Position numbers and translations under genes: made by a program
Assembly (NCBI RefSeq): GCF_907164915.1
Contig: NC_061863.1
Coordinates: forward strand, 25,587,710 to 25,651,709
Source of the DNA: Impatiens glandulifera
Lineage: Eukaryota > Streptophyta > Magnoliopsida > Ericales > Balsaminaceae
Direction of reading: 5' to 3'
Length of the DNA stretch: 64,000 bases
In this document: positions 1 through 12,019 of the stretch, in pieces
Position numbering within the stretch: the first letter of the stretch is position 1
Layout: every line of letters starts with the position of its first letter
The notes under the pieces: model-generated
Database searches by the model: none
What the model was told of the DNA's origin: nothing
The model's input: the letters and a program-made list of their open reading frames with translations, nothing else

Positions 1-921
1 ATTTAATAAAACTTTACTAACCAAATGGTACTGAGTTTCACACAAGAACATTGTAGCTTGTGGGCATGTCTCTTCAGAGAATGAGACGGTTCACTAAATT
101 CATCAACACGAAGATCAGATCAAATGTTGAATTTTAGAAGGATAGACGACGAAGCAAAATGAGCATATTGTAGTTGGAATTCTTATTCTTGTGAGAGTAA
201 TTACTTGATAAAGGTCTTTGAAAACTTTCTATTCAAACTAGACTCACAAGATAGATTAAACGACAAGAATCTTACCTAAAAAGTTAAATACTTTAAATTC
301 AATTTGATTATAAAAGCTCTGATTTAAAAGTAGATAATGTTAGTCGTACTAAAAATAAACCCGGAATAAAAAAGTAGATACAACAACCTACTTGGGACAT
401 TAGTTATATATGTTATGCCTCAATAATGTTGCCAAAATAAAATTTGAATTTAGAGCTTCAAAATGCATCACTGTTTTCTTAAATACAAGTTAAATATAAA
501 TATCATTAAGAAAAATCACTTGTCACAATTTTTACAATGTCTTTGTCGGGAACTATCCAAGTTTTGACTATGCCAAAATATTTTGCTCCTTACAAATAAA
601 TTTAGCCTTAAAAAATAATTTTTATTATTATTATAAATAGATCAAATTTTGTTATTTGCTCTCTTGATTTTCCATACATGGCATATGGAGATTTCTTTTT
701 ATTTGTAATGTGCTAATTTATTCTGACTTGAAAAAGTAAATACAAAGTTAATTTTATGAGTTATATATTTTTTTGCTAAAATAACTTCGTATATAATATG
801 ATATATTTAAGTAAAACGACTCAAACAATAAAAAAAATACGAGTATTCATTTTATTACAAAAAAAAAACACAACGAGATTAATTATTTGAGAAAAACAAT
901 AAAAATATAAACAAAAAATGT

Positions 922-1086
922 TTACAAACAAACTTGCCTAACATAAAATATAGCGCTAACGAGCTCAAAATATTTAAGAAGTTGAATGAGTTCACCGACT
1001 TTGTCTACCGATTTTTCAAAGAGATCTCTCATATCATCGTAATAATAGCGTTGTGCCGCTGTACAGTAAACGCATTGGTCGACCAT
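922..1086 (-). CDS. Unrecognised small ORF, 54 codons
   Basis: This minus-strand ORF of 54 codons runs from an ATG at 1084-1086 to TAA at 922-924, with an in-frame stop just upstream of the ATG, so it is self-contained. The peptide starts MVDQCVYCTAAQRYYYDD and then forms an acidic/hydrophobic stretch that looks more protein-like than the surrounding AT-rich frames. A TATA-like string (minus strand ctatatatt) lies about 40 bases upstream of the ATG. I do not recognise a family. It could be a terminal exon, a small peptide gene or chance; only its composition and the nearby TATA favour coding. Confidence 0.2.
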   Translation of the reverse strand: MVDQCVYCTAAQRYYYDDMRDLFEKSVDKVGELIQLLKYFELVSAIFYVRQVCL

Positions 1087-1198
1087 GATGATTAAACGTT
1101 ATAGGTTCCATTTGAACCGAATATATAGTCCACTAGAAAAACAAAAAAAATAACTATAATTTAATTAATTGGGCAATCAGTGTATCATAATCCTTAGT

Positions 1199-1768
1199 CA
1201 TGGCAATGTTACCCTGAAGGAACCGAATCATTCGTTTCAGGTTCGGGTAATTAGTTTGATTTTCAGTTTCGAGTAATTTCGGGTCGAAACCCATCGGTTT
1301 TGAATTCAGTTTAGAGTATTCGAAATAAATTTCGATAATTAAAAAAAATATAATTGGTTCTCACTGTTTTCCATTCGGTTCCTACTGTCCGTTAGAGAAG
1401 AGATGAGGAAGAAGACCTTTTTAATATATATTTTTTAAAATATTATTTATTTATATATTATATAATATATGACTATATTTTATTTTATTTAATATCAAAT
1501 TTCATAATTTTTTTATTAAATATTTTTTTTAAGTTTAATACATGATTTTTTTTTTTTAATGTATCATCGAATTTTTAAAATATTAAAATTTGGTTCAATT
1601 TAATCTAAATTATGTTTAAAACATATGTAAAAACTAAAAATATATTAATAGTTAAAATTAGTTAAATAAGTAAAAAAAATTAAAAATCGGGTCCGTGTAT
1701 TCATCGGTTCCGAACCGATATTTCAAGCAATTTAAGTACTCGTTTTTTTCGAAGCAAATTCGGGTGCG
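1199..1768. other. Degenerate repetitive DNA rich in cggttc/gaaccg inverted motifs
   Basis: The stretch mixes short complementary motifs (ggttcgggt, cggttccgaaccg, ttcgggt) with an AT-rich core. It resembles the style of the hAT MITE at 20525-21111, but I could not find clean terminal inverted repeats or a target duplication. Bases 1-921 upstream are AT-rich with nothing recognisable. Confidence 0.25.
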
Positions 1769-1894
1769 ATTCAAATCCTCGAAATCCAGAAATTTGACTT
1801 GCCTAGATCCTAGATAACGATAGAATATGTAGTTAAAAAATACAACTTTTAATAAGAACAAGTCTATAATCAGTGAGACGTACCAAGATAGATA
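1769..1894. repeat. Left flank copy, duplicated beyond the right LTR
   Basis: These 126 bases directly precede the left LTR of the copia element. They recur in the same orientation at 7947-8072 with about five substitutions (roughly 96% identity). The left copy ends in agata at the LTR edge; the right copy ends in agata followed by ttgatg, as an unoccupied target site would. Confidence 0.9.
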
Positions 1895-2356
1895 TGTTAG
1901 ATTATCTAAATTAAATCCTAATAATATATATGAGAAAATAATACTATGATTAACGATGCGGAAGCGTACCTGTACTCATCATCTCTTTTCTTATATTTGA
2001 AAGATTCTTTAATCTTCTCTTCCTTTAGATGTGGAATGAATCTTCCAATTGATGAGTACGTCAAATTTGTTTTCTCTCTGTTGATGGGGACGCAAAGAGA
2101 AAAATGAATCGTACATCAATCGGGGACCATACCGTTACAAAATAACCATAATTTTAGTTATTTTGGTTTGAACATTTCTAATTTAGCCCCTTCATAAAAT
2201 TAGAAAGCTCACTTAGGTATCATCACTTTATATTCATGACAAATACACCCATAAGCCTATAAACTTGATTTCACATTAGATCACATTATTTTGTCTTAAT
2301 TAAAAGATGACATTTGTACAATTATTTATTATAATAGTGACCCATAAATTCCAACA
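1895..2356 (-). repeat. 3' LTR of the copia element (left copy)
   Basis: This 462-base LTR begins tgttag and ends ccaaca on the plus strand, giving TG...CA ends on either strand. Bases 1895-2301 align to the right LTR at about 95%; the last 55 bases have no counterpart there. Confidence 0.9.
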
Positions 2357-2366
2357 ATCTCCCACT
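2357..2366 (-). promoter_or_regulatory. Polypurine tract of the copia element
   Basis: On the minus strand this reads AGTGGGAGAT, directly abutting the 3' LTR. An AGTGGGAGAT-type tract at this spot is typical of plant copia elements and primes plus-strand DNA synthesis. Confidence 0.85.
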
Positions 2367-2765
2367 AGATCACGTATTACAAAAATAAATGTAACAATCA
2401 TAATGCGCCCGAAGTTTTGTGTCATCTCATTCATATGTTGTATAAATAATTTTATCAATTAACTATATCCAATATAGGACCAAAGAGCTCGTCGTTGTAT
2501 TTATTCACAACTAGACCCAACAATGATCACATAAATCAATACAATTAACTGACAAATCATATCATGAATGTGAGGAATGAAAATTTAATGCACGGTGATC
2601 TTTTCATGTCAATTTTCAATTGGTCCTACTTAAGTGAGATCAAACTTTTAACATTATTGTACAAAATATCTTTAAACATTATCATAACTGAAAAATAAAA
2701 CATAAGTGTATACACAAATACTTTAAAGTCATAGAACAACAATGTAATATAAACTCCCACTTAAA

Positions 2766-4446
2766 CTAAAGATCCTCAAATACTAAAATACCCATGTGAG
2801 CAATGTGCTCATGAAAGACCTTGGGTGCCAAGCCTTTTGTAAGAGGATATGCTAACATGGAGTTTGTTCCTATATGTTCTATGCTTAATTGTCTATTTTG
2901 TACCCTTTCTTTAATAACAAGGAATTTAATGTCAATAAATTTTGACTTTGTTGTAATACTGTTGTTGTTGGAATATAATACGGTCGATTTATTGTCACAG
3001 TACAGTTTTAGTGGTCTTTCAATTCCTTCCATAATACGCAGCCCTGTGACAAAATTTCTTAGCCATAAATCATGATTTGATGCCTCATAACATGCTATGA
3101 ATTCAGCTGACATGGTAGAAGAAGCTACAAGAGTTTGTTTAGCACTCTTCTAGGATATAGTTCCTCCAACTAACAGATAAACATAGCCTGAAGTCGATCT
3201 TCTACTATCTTGGCATCCCGCAAAATCAGAATCAGAATACCCAATGATCTCAAACTTATTTGACTTCTGATATATGAGCATGCAATCTCTTGTTTTCTTT
3301 AAGTATCTCATAACTCTTTTGGCTGCTTTCCAATGATCTAATCCCGCGTTACTAAAATATCTACCTAAAACTCCAACAATATATGCAATATCATGATGCG
3401 TACATACTTGAGCATACATCAAACTCCCAATAACCGAAGCCTAGGGAATTGATTTCATTTCTTCAATTTGAAGATTTCCTTTTGGGCATTGATTGAGACT
3501 AAATTTGTCTCCTTTAGAGACAGGGGTATCTAAAGGTTTACTATCAAACATACCATACCTTTTAAGCACTGTATCAATATAGTTTCTTTGAGATAACCCA
3601 AGGATACCTCGAGAACAATCTCGATGTATTTGGATTCCTAATACAAAAGAAGCTTCGCCAAGATCTTTCATCTCAAAATTTTTTGATAAAAAACTCTTGG
3701 TTTCATACAATATGCTTAAATCATTTGTGGCAAGTAGTATGTCATCAACATACAAAATCAAAAAAAATATGTTTACTCCCAATAAATTTCTGATACACAC
3801 ATTTCTCAACGACATTTACCTCGAAATCAAATGAGATAATAATTTGATGAAATTTTTGATACCATTGACGAGAAGCTTGTTTGAGCCCATAAATGGATTT
3901 TCTCAATTTACATACCATATGCTTTGAGTCTTCCGACACACATTTTTCTGGTTGCACCATATAAATTGTTTCTTCAATGTCTCCATTGAGAAACGTTGTC
4001 TTGACATCCATTTGGTGAAGCTCCATATCAAAATGCGCAATGAATGCCATGATTGTCCTAAAAGAGTCCTTCGATGAAACTGGAGAAAAGGTCTCTTTAA
4101 AGTCAATCTCTTCCTTTTGAGAATAACTTTTTTTTACAAGACGAGCTTTATATTTGTCAACATTACCCTTTGAATCCCGTTTGGTTTTAAAAATCCATTT
4201 ACAACCAATAGGTTTCTTTCCTTCTGGTAACGTGACAAGTTCCCAAACTTTATTATCTTGCATAGATTTATACTCTTCGTTCATTGCACAAATCCACTTT
4301 TCAGAATTAGTATCCTTCATAGCATGTTGGAAGCTGATAGGGTCATCTTCCATTATACTACCACTATCCTTATTTTCTTGAAGAAAAACTATATAATCAT
4401 TTGATATAGCAATTCTTCTTTCTCTAGTGGATCGTCTTAAAAGCAC
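2766..4446 (-). pseudogene. Copia reverse transcriptase and RNase H, broken
   Basis: This segment holds the end of the copia polyprotein. The 4446-3745 frame carries the start of reverse transcriptase (motifs GCKWIFKTKRDSKGN and MDVKTTFLNGDIEETIYM), the 3815-3441 frame holds the catalytic YVDDIL box at 3736-3752, and the 3422-2766 frames hold RNase H (YSDSDFAGCQDSRRSTSGY, then MSAEFIACYEAS) through to the terminal P-LTK motif. The pieces lie in different frames separated by stops, so no single product can be made. The enzyme would copy element RNA into DNA in cytoplasmic particles. The family is clear; activity is ruled out by the breaks. Confidence 0.92.
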
Positions 4447-5576
4447 TTGATCTTGAGGTTGTTAAGTTTGTTCTTCATGAGTTTGTTCAACAATTTCTTG
4501 TTGCTCTTAATTTTGAACTTGATCAACAATAGAAATAAAATCCATATCAATGTCAAAATCATTTGGGATATGAATCAAGTCTTCCTCAATAGGAATTGTT
4601 GAATCCAAATTATCTTCAAAGACAAAGTTATTTCTCCCATCAAACTCAATATCCTCAAAAAATATTGCAGTTCCCGTCTAAAAAATTGTTTTTAACTTGG
4701 GATCATAAAATTTATTTCCCCTTGATCGTTTAGAGTACCCAATAAAATAACTGCTAACTGTTTTGAGATCAAATTTTCTTTCATTCGGCCTATAAGGCCT
4801 TGCCTCAGCAGGACATCCCCAAACATGAAAATGCTTTAAACTAGGTTTACGACTAGTTCAAAGCTCATAAGGTGTTTTAGCAGTTTCTTTACTTGGTACT
4901 CTATTTAAAATATAGGCTGCAGTCATTAGTGCCTCTTCCCAAAGGGATTCTGGTAAAGTCGAACGACTAATCATACTCCTTACCATGTCCTTAAGACTGC
5001 GATTACGACTTTTAGCAACACTATTCATTCTCGGTGAACTAGGCATGGTGTATTGTGAGACAATACCACACTCCTCTAGATATCTGGCGAAAGGTCCTGA
5101 ACGTTGTTCACCTGAACCGTCATATCTACCATAATATTCACCACCACGATCAGATTTGACTTTCTTTATTCTTTTATTGAGTTGGTTTTCAACTTCAACT
5201 TAAATGATTTGAACACATCCAATACTTGTGATTTTTCATGTATTAGAAATATGTATGCATATCTTGAGTAGTCATCTATAAATGATATAAAGTATTGTTG
5301 ATCATTCCAAGAAGACGTAGGAAATGGCCCACAAATGTCCGTATGTATCAACTCTAAGACGTCAATTGCCCTTATTGCACATAATTTCTTTCTTTTAGTC
5401 TGTTTTCCTTTAATGCATTCAATACATACATTAAAGTCTGAAAATCAATTTTATCCAAAATTCCTTTGGAAACAAGTATTTCAACTCTATTTCTAGAGAT
5501 ATGTCCTAATCTCTTGTGCATAAGGAACTTGAATTTTTATTATTTAATTTTCGCTTAGTACCATGTGATTCCACAT
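4447..5576 (-). pseudogene. Copia integrase, broken
   Basis: Integrase fragments read on the minus strand. At 5351-5166 is the start of the catalytic core (HTDICGPF, then FIDDYSRYAYIF); at 5046-4858 is its end ([18 protein letters not shown], then [18 protein letters not shown]), the usual copia order. The zinc-binding N-terminal part is in pieces between 5352 and 5576 in shifted frames. Several stops and at least one frameshift separate the parts. Integrase would insert the DNA copy into the chromosome; this copy is dead. Confidence 0.88.
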
Positions 5577-6779
5577 TCAAGGTTTCATTATAAGAAGCAA
5601 TTGTTTCAAGCAAATAAGTGAACCGGTTCCAACAACTTTAGAATTAATAGATAAAGTTAAATTTCCATTTACAAATGAACAATGATATCCCAATTTGTCC
5701 ATACAAACAACATAAATCAAATTACGTCTAAAGGACGGTACAACAAATGTATCCATTAAATCCAAATAGTAACCAGTACTTAATAACAATCTAAAATGCC
5801 CTATTGCTTCCACTTCTACCGATTTCCCTTCTCCCACATAAATGTGTCTTTCAACATCAATTAGTCTTCGGTAATTCAGGCAACCCTGCAATGAAACACT
5901 TATATTAGCAATAGCACCAGAGTCTAACCACCAAGTGTTTCTTGGTACTGAAGCTAAATTAACTTCAGAACAAACTAAATTATAAAATGTACCTTTCTTA
6001 GTACGCAAAATACGGTACTTAGGACAATCTTTCTTTTGATGTCCATCCTTCTTACAAAAGAAATAACTCTTATCAATTTTAACTTGAGATTGAGATTGAG
6101 TTCGTTTCTTTTGTGCTGGAAATTTATCATTAGTAGCCTCATTTTTCCTTTTTATACCCCTTTCTTTAGAGGTGCTTTCTAAATGAGCACTTTCAGTCTT
6201 GTTTTGCTTCAATCTCTCTTCCTCTTGTACACAAAATGAAATGAGCTCATTAAGAGACCATTTCTCTCTTTGACATTTATAACTGACCTAAAATTGACTG
6301 AATTGAACATGAAGAGATATAAGCACTAAGTGCACGAGTAAATCTTCAGACATCTCGAGTTTGAGTGCTTTCAACTTAGAAGCAACATTAGACATCTCCA
6401 TGATGTACTCCCTTATGTTTTCCTTACCTTTAAACTTTATTGAAATTAGTCTCTTTAAAAGAGTGCTAGTTTCTGCTTTATCACTTTTCTCAAAGTACTT
6501 TTCGATTTTGGCAAGGAAATCTTTGGCATTGGTTATCTCATCAGATACCGCACCCCTAAGACTCTAATGATTAGAACGTTCCCACTTCTCATATATTCTC
6601 TTATCATGAGAGTAACTATCATCCGTAGTAGGAGTGGGCTCATCCATTCTAAACGAAAAATCGATATCCATGCATCCGAGAACAATAAGAATGCTCTCTT
6701 TCCAATCCTTAAAATTACTTCCATTAAGGATCGGAATCGAATTAGCATTAGCAGATACAGTAGCAACAACTATACTCAT
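5577..6779 (-). pseudogene. Copia gag, zinc knuckle and protease, broken
   Basis: The gag start is the ATG at 6777-6779, with the typical N-terminus containing LNGSNFKDWKESILIVLG. The frame is stopped at 6564 and gag-like sequence resumes in other frames to about 6250. The 6212-5577 frame carries a CCHC zinc knuckle near 6030-6070, whose first cysteine codon is TAT (Tyr) at about 6063-6065, and then the protease site WWLDSGA. The order gag, knuckle, protease, integrase is diagnostic of copia. Nothing suggests function; the missing knuckle cysteine and the stops both argue against it. Confidence 0.88.
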
Positions 6780-7527
6780 AAATAAAAAAACAAAATAATA
6801 AATTACATTAATAACATGCTCATGACTATAATATTAAGTAACAATTAAATTCAAATTATGATTTATCCCATCTCAAAATACTTAACACAACATTAATATT
6901 AAGTCTTTGGACAGTAATATTAATTGCTAATAGTATTTTGTTGTTATGATCAAACATTAATAATAAGACATGTCAAATAATAAAATCTATCTTTGGATAG
7001 ATTAATTATTCACATAAATATGACTTTATAATTATTACATGTTTATCATCACAAGTATTTATGTAATTCAGTCAATTTATTATCAATCTTTGGATCAAAT
7101 AATATAATCACATGAATTACACAATACTTACATTCAAAATTTTATTGAATCAATTTCAACAAACATTGTCACTTTGGTGATTATTTGTATCAATAAATAT
7201 AATTCAATTAATGAACTATAATATCATTAATTTTGAATTTAAATGTCATATATATTATTGTATATAACCCAAATCAATAATATATTATTTTCTAAATAAA
7301 CATATAATTTTGTTTTGATAAATGACATGTAGTTTAATTTAATTTTATTGTGAAATAAAATTAAATAGTCTACATAGGAGAGAATCTTAATATTCCTAAA
7401 TTTTATCAGCAAACAATTCCTCTGTTTAACATGAATATATTATATATAATTTATCATATAATTAAATCTATTAAATCTGTATATTATATTTACATCGATA
7501 TAATTTCTCACATAATTAAATTAGGAT
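6780..7527 (-). other. Untranslated leader of the copia element
   Basis: About 750 AT-rich bases between the primer-binding site and the gag ATG. No ORF or other feature is visible; it fits the element's 5' leader. Confidence 0.7.
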
Positions 7528-7540
7528 GGCTCTGATACCA
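7528..7540 (-). promoter_or_regulatory. Primer-binding site, initiator tRNA-Met
   Basis: The minus strand reads TGGTATCAGAGCC, the standard plant initiator-Met primer-binding site, two bases inside the 5' LTR. This fixes the element's orientation. Confidence 0.93.
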
Positions 7541-7542
7541 AT

Positions 7543-7948
7543 TATTAGATTATCTGAATTAAATCCTAATAATATATATGAGAAAATAATACTACGATTA
7601 ACGATGCGGAAGCGTACCTGTACTCATCATCTTTTTCCTTATATTTGAAAGATTCTTTAATCTTCTCTTCCTTTACATGTGGAATGGATCTTCCAATTGA
7701 TGAGTACGTCAAATTTGTTTTCTCTCTCTGTTGATGGGGACGCAAAGAGAAAAATGAATTTTACATCAATCGGGACTATACCGTTACAAAATAACTATAA
7801 TGTTAGTTATTTTGGTTTGAACATTTCTAATTTAGCCCCTTTATAAATTAGAAAGTTCACTTAGGTATCCTCACTTTATATTCATGACAAATACACCCAT
7901 AAGCCTATAAACTTGATTTAACATTAGATCACATTATTTTTGCTTAAT
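7543..7948 (-). repeat. 5' LTR of the copia element, outer end missing
   Basis: It matches 1895-2301 base for base apart from about 20 differences. Its inner end is TATTAG where the other copy has TGTTAG. At its outer end the LTR stops after cttaatt, and the sequence switches to a copy of the left flank; the junction lies in the shared string att. Confidence 0.9.
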
Positions 7949-8072
7949 TCAAATCCTCGAAACCCAGAAATTTGACTTGCCTAGATCCTAGATAAGGATA
8001 AAATATGTAGTTAAAAAATACAACTTTTAATAAGAACAAGCCTATAATAAGTGAGACGTACCAAGATAGATA
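7947..8072. repeat. Right copy of the left-flank sequence
   Basis: This is the direct repeat of 1769-1894, fused to the truncated 5' LTR. Its end reads agata-ttgatg, which looks like the pre-insertion site. It is far longer than a 5-base target duplication. Confidence 0.9.
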
Positions 8073-8448
8073 TTGATGTTGTGAATGTGCACGTAATATT
8101 GTCATTAAGAAATGATATTAAATCTCTAAGAAGAAAAATAATTAAAGAGAACAACACCCTTTCACTTATATCCACGTACCTTTATATTGATATCGCTCAA
8201 TATCACATAACACACCCACTCATCAATGGTACGTCCAAATGCATGTGAGCGTGCTTCCTTTGTCGGTTCGTAGAGCCTCTTTATCAATGGCGGATCCACG
8301 TTCTTCATGTCTACATGGGCTGTAGCCAAGTAAAAATAATTCATACTCTCTAAAGTCCCTAACACTAACAGCCCCAAGGGCGTGTAGCCTGGGTGACCCA
8401 CTTCCCCAAATAAAAAGAATTCAACTTTTGGAAACAATAAAAACCCGA
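8073..8448. other. Unassigned sequence between copia and CACTA
   Basis: The stretch at 8230-8440 is richer in G and C than its surroundings and has an open minus-strand frame of 91 codons (8162-8437). It contains the string ggcggatccacg, which I associate with dispersed plant repeats. I cannot assign it to a family and do not call a gene. Confidence 0.3.
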
Positions 8449-8965
8449 AATATGTTAGGCCTTTTGGACATTATGTTAGGCATGTGTCCCATCAAATAAC
8501 CTATCATGTACTTTTAAGCTCTTAATGCAAATTTTGTTTGGTGGGTACACTATTTGAGCCATAACATAAACCAAAAAAGTCCTTTTATTAGGTTTCTCAC
8601 TAATAATGAATAGGGAGTTTCAAAACTCGATATATTTAATAGAAGCTTATTTATTAATTAGATGTGTGGCCCAATCTGATTCTATAAGTAGTTGAATGAT
8701 TATGTTTGTTCACCGACAATCTTGGTAAGTGAAATATAATAAGTATTTTAGTTATCCTCCCTTTCTGGTTCTAGGAGACCTAGAATCGCTCAAGCTATTA
8801 TATGATGTACCAAAAATGAGAATTCAGATGGAGAACATCTTCTTCTTTATCAGACTAGTGTGTTGAACATTCATCCTATAGAAAATATTAACTACTACCA
8901 CAGATTCACAGAATTGGAACCTTATAATAAGGTTTGTATAAGAATATCATGGAGAAAAGAGACAT
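8449..8965 (+). repeat. Dispersed repeat, copy 1 (CACTA 5' region)
   Basis: This block, starting atatgttaggccttttggac, recurs in the same orientation at 36973-37410 with high similarity apart from one indel near 8597-8700. Here it runs straight into the transposase-coding region, so it is probably the 5' part of the CACTA element. Confidence 0.8.
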
Positions 8966-11295
8966 ACTACTAACGTGGTTAATGATGATGATGTCGATGA
9001 CTTGGATGATGATGGTCAATCGGAGAATGCTGTGCACGATTTTATAAACATATGTTCTCCAACGTTAATGATGGCCCGAACAACCATGAATCAAGCGAAG
9101 ATGTGCAGAGATTTTATAAATTTCTTGATGATTCTAAACGGCCATTGTATGAAGGTGCTCGAATAACGAAATCATCAGCACTACTAAAACTACTTCACAT
9201 AAAGAATGTCGGTCAATGGACAAATGTTTCGTTCGATATGTTGTTGCGTTTGCTTAAAGATGACATATTACCGATGGACGCTCAATTTCCAAACTCCTAC
9301 TACGAATGTAAAAAAATTCATTACAGATATCGGGCTTAAGTATGAGAAGATACACATGTAAGAACAATTGTATGTTATTTTGGAAGGAAGACAAAAATGT
9401 AGAGTCTTGCAGAGTTTGCGGCCTTTCAAGATGGAAAGTCGACCAAACAAGTGGGGCAGTTCGAAAGAAGCAGTATAGGAAATTCATTCCAACTAAGGTT
9501 TTAAGATATTTCTCTCTAATATCAAGACTACAAAGACTATACATGTCCTCAAAAATGGCTCTAATGATATGGCATAAGGAAGGAAGAGTTGATAGTGATA
9601 CATTGAGACATTCGGTTGATTCATTAACTTGGAAAACGTTTGATGAAAATTATAAAGATTTCGCGTCGGAATCTTGAAACGTAAGACTGGGTTTATCGAG
9701 CGATGAGTTTCAACAATTTACAAATGAGAAAAAGTCATATAGTGTATAGCCAGTTATTCTCGTTCCTTATAATGTGTCACTCACTACTTGCATGGATTCT
9801 AGCAATTTCATTTTATCTATGTTAATTCTAGGTCCAAAGAGTCTAGGAGATGCAATTGTCATATTTCTCCAGCCATTGATCGATAAGTTGAATGAATTGT
9901 GGCAAATTAGTATGAGAACGTTTGATGCACACACCTCGCAATACTTTAACATGCGAGCGATATTGCTATGGACCATTAACGACTTTCCCGAGTACGCGAA
10001 TTTCTCAGGCTGGAGTACGAAAGGGAAATTTTCTTGTCCCTATTGTAACAACGACACGGTATCTCTTCGATTAGTTAACGGTTCCAAACAATGTTATATG
10101 GGTCATAGACACTTCCTTTCACCAAAGCACAAATACAGAAGGGATTAAGAATCGTTTGATTGTCGAACAGATTATAGAGAGCCCTCTAAATTTTTAACGG
10201 AGCAAGAAAGTTATGGGCAAGCACGAGATCTAGAAGACACAATTCTTACTACGTATCAGAGCAAGAAAACTAATATATATCATGAAATGCGGGGAGACAA
10301 TTAGAACAAACTTAGCATTTTCTTATATTTGCCTTATTGGAAATCACTATTATTGAGACATAATTTGGATGTGATGCATATTGAGAAAATTATTTATGAT
10401 AGCGTGTTGGGAACAATAATGAATGTGAAAGAGAAGACCAAGAATAGTCTTAAATCCCGTAAAGACTTACAACTCTTAGGCATAAAATAATATCTACATC
10501 CTATAAATGATGAAGGAGTGGTTTATTATCTAGAAGCGTCTTTCACTAGAAAAATCTTAAGTTGTTTGATGGTTTTTATTCAAATATCGGAGTTTGTGAA
10601 AATTTGGAAGAGAAAAAGATTACGGGATTAAAGAGTCATGATTGTCACATTTTATTGGAATATCTTATTCCTTTAGCAACTCGTGGATTACTTCCAGATA
10701 ATGTGTATGATGCTATAATAAATTTATCTCGGTTCTTTCGGTTGTTATGCTTCATAGAGTTGATTGTAGCGGACTTCGAACAATTGTATATGGATATTAT
10801 ATTGACACTTTGCAAATTTAAAATGATTTTTCCATCGTCAATCTTCAACATCATGATGCATCTCCTGGTTCACTTGTCATATGAGGCTTTTCTTGGGGGA
10901 CTTGTCCAGCATTGATGGATGTATCCGTTTATACATTACATGGTTACAATTAAAAGATATTTGCGGAATAAAAACTACCCCGAAGCCTCAATAAGCGAGA
11001 GCTATCTCGTAAATGAGAGTATTAGTTTATGTGCCAGGTATATGGAGTAAGAAGACCATGAACATGCACAAACTGAAATCTAGAGCATTTCAATACTTTC
11101 ATCGTTGGAAGACCTATCTAACGGAAAAATATACAACTTGGATTATAGCGATCGAGTGACAGCTCATACTTATATTTTGAAAAATTGTCCCAAAACAGAA
11201 CACTTTTACATGTAAGATTCAATATTTTGTTGTTATAATACGTCTTATTAATTAACATTAAAGAGTATGTTATTTAATATTCGATCTATTTACAG
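8940..11295 (+). pseudogene. CACTA transposase (TNP2 with DUF4218-like part), broken
   Basis: Reading starts near 8950 with a YHGE motif followed by an acidic stretch. At 9052-9339 comes the region with FYKFLDDSKRPLYEG; at 9342-9677 a zinc-ribbon-like part (KNNCMLFWKE, CRVCGLSRWK) and IPTKVLRYFSLISRLQRLY; at 9774-10148 the core with FILSMLILGPKSLG and LLWTINDFPEY. The DUF4218-like part at 10562-11050 holds GLKSHDCHILLEYLIPLATR. A relic intron with GT and AG ends lies at about 11212-11295. The usual protein is one chain of 700 or more residues that cuts and moves the element; here frameshifts and stops divide it into at least five pieces. Confidence 0.9.
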
Positions 11296-11924
11296 TGATT
11301 ATATGCAGTATTGCAATAACAATGAGTCCCGTGGAGAAACGTATGTCATCTATTTCAAACATAGAGTGAGTGGATTCTAAACAATATCTAATAACTTTAT
11401 ATTTATTTTAACGACTAAATTTCGGGAATGTATATATATAGGTTGCTCAATTAGCAGAAAATAATGACATATCAAGAGACCTCAAGATCTTAGGCGAAGG
11501 TCCAAGTATGTACTCGTGTATGTATATTTGGTGTAAAGTAAACGGATACAAATTATGTACAGAAAAACACGACGAAGGTTTTACCACTCAAAATAGTGGA
11601 GTGGTTGTTGAAGGGTACAACGGGTCAGATATTATGTCATACTACGGAGTTTTAACATATATAATCCAAGTTCAATACTTTTCTCACAAACGAGTTGTCT
11701 TATTCAAGTGTAAGTGGTTTGATACACACTCGGGGGAATTAGGAGTGAAAGTGGATACATATGGCTTCGTAAGTATAAATGTAAACCGAATTTTGAAAAC
11801 CCAAAGTCAGGACCCGTATATATTGACGAGTCAAGCAAAACAAGTATTCTACGTCCCTAATATGTCAGCACGACCCGGTTGGAAGATTGTGATAAAAATC
11901 AATTCACGGTTTACGAATATATAG
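11296..11924 (+). pseudogene. DUF4216-like part of the CACTA transposase gene
   Basis: The 11508-11924 frame contains NGYKLCTEKHDEGFTTQNSG, then YYGVLTYIIQVQY, VVLFKCKWFDT and QVFYVPNM, the order seen in DUF4216 regions downstream of TNP2 in plant En/Spm elements. A GTGAGT donor near 11367 and a tatatag acceptor near 11441 mark a relic intron upstream. It is probably the 3' exon of the same gene as the TNP2 part. Its molecular role is not established. Confidence 0.85.
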
Positions 11925-12019
11925 TTCAGATTAATTAGGTAGATTTATGTTTTTACTTTATATTCATTCTTATTACTACTTTATTTCAATTATTCTCCGA
12001 TTTATTAATGATATGCATT

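Larger units (their letters stand above)
1895..7948 (-). mobile_element. Degenerate Ty1/copia LTR retrotransposon
   Basis: Two LTRs about 95% identical flank a copia-order internal region on the minus strand: gag, protease, integrase, reverse transcriptase, RNase H. The minus-strand 5' LTR (right copy) is followed by a 13-base match to plant initiator tRNA-Met, and a polypurine tract precedes the 3' LTR (left copy). The 3' LTR has TG and CA ends. The 5' LTR has lost about 55 bases of its outer end, where a copy of the left flank is joined instead. The coding region is broken by many stops and frameshifts, so the element is not autonomous. Confidence 0.95.

Noticed and set aside
8598..8603. 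CACTAA as the left CACTA terminus
   Set aside because: The following bases do not match the right end (CATTACTGGTGAAAA), so the string is chance.
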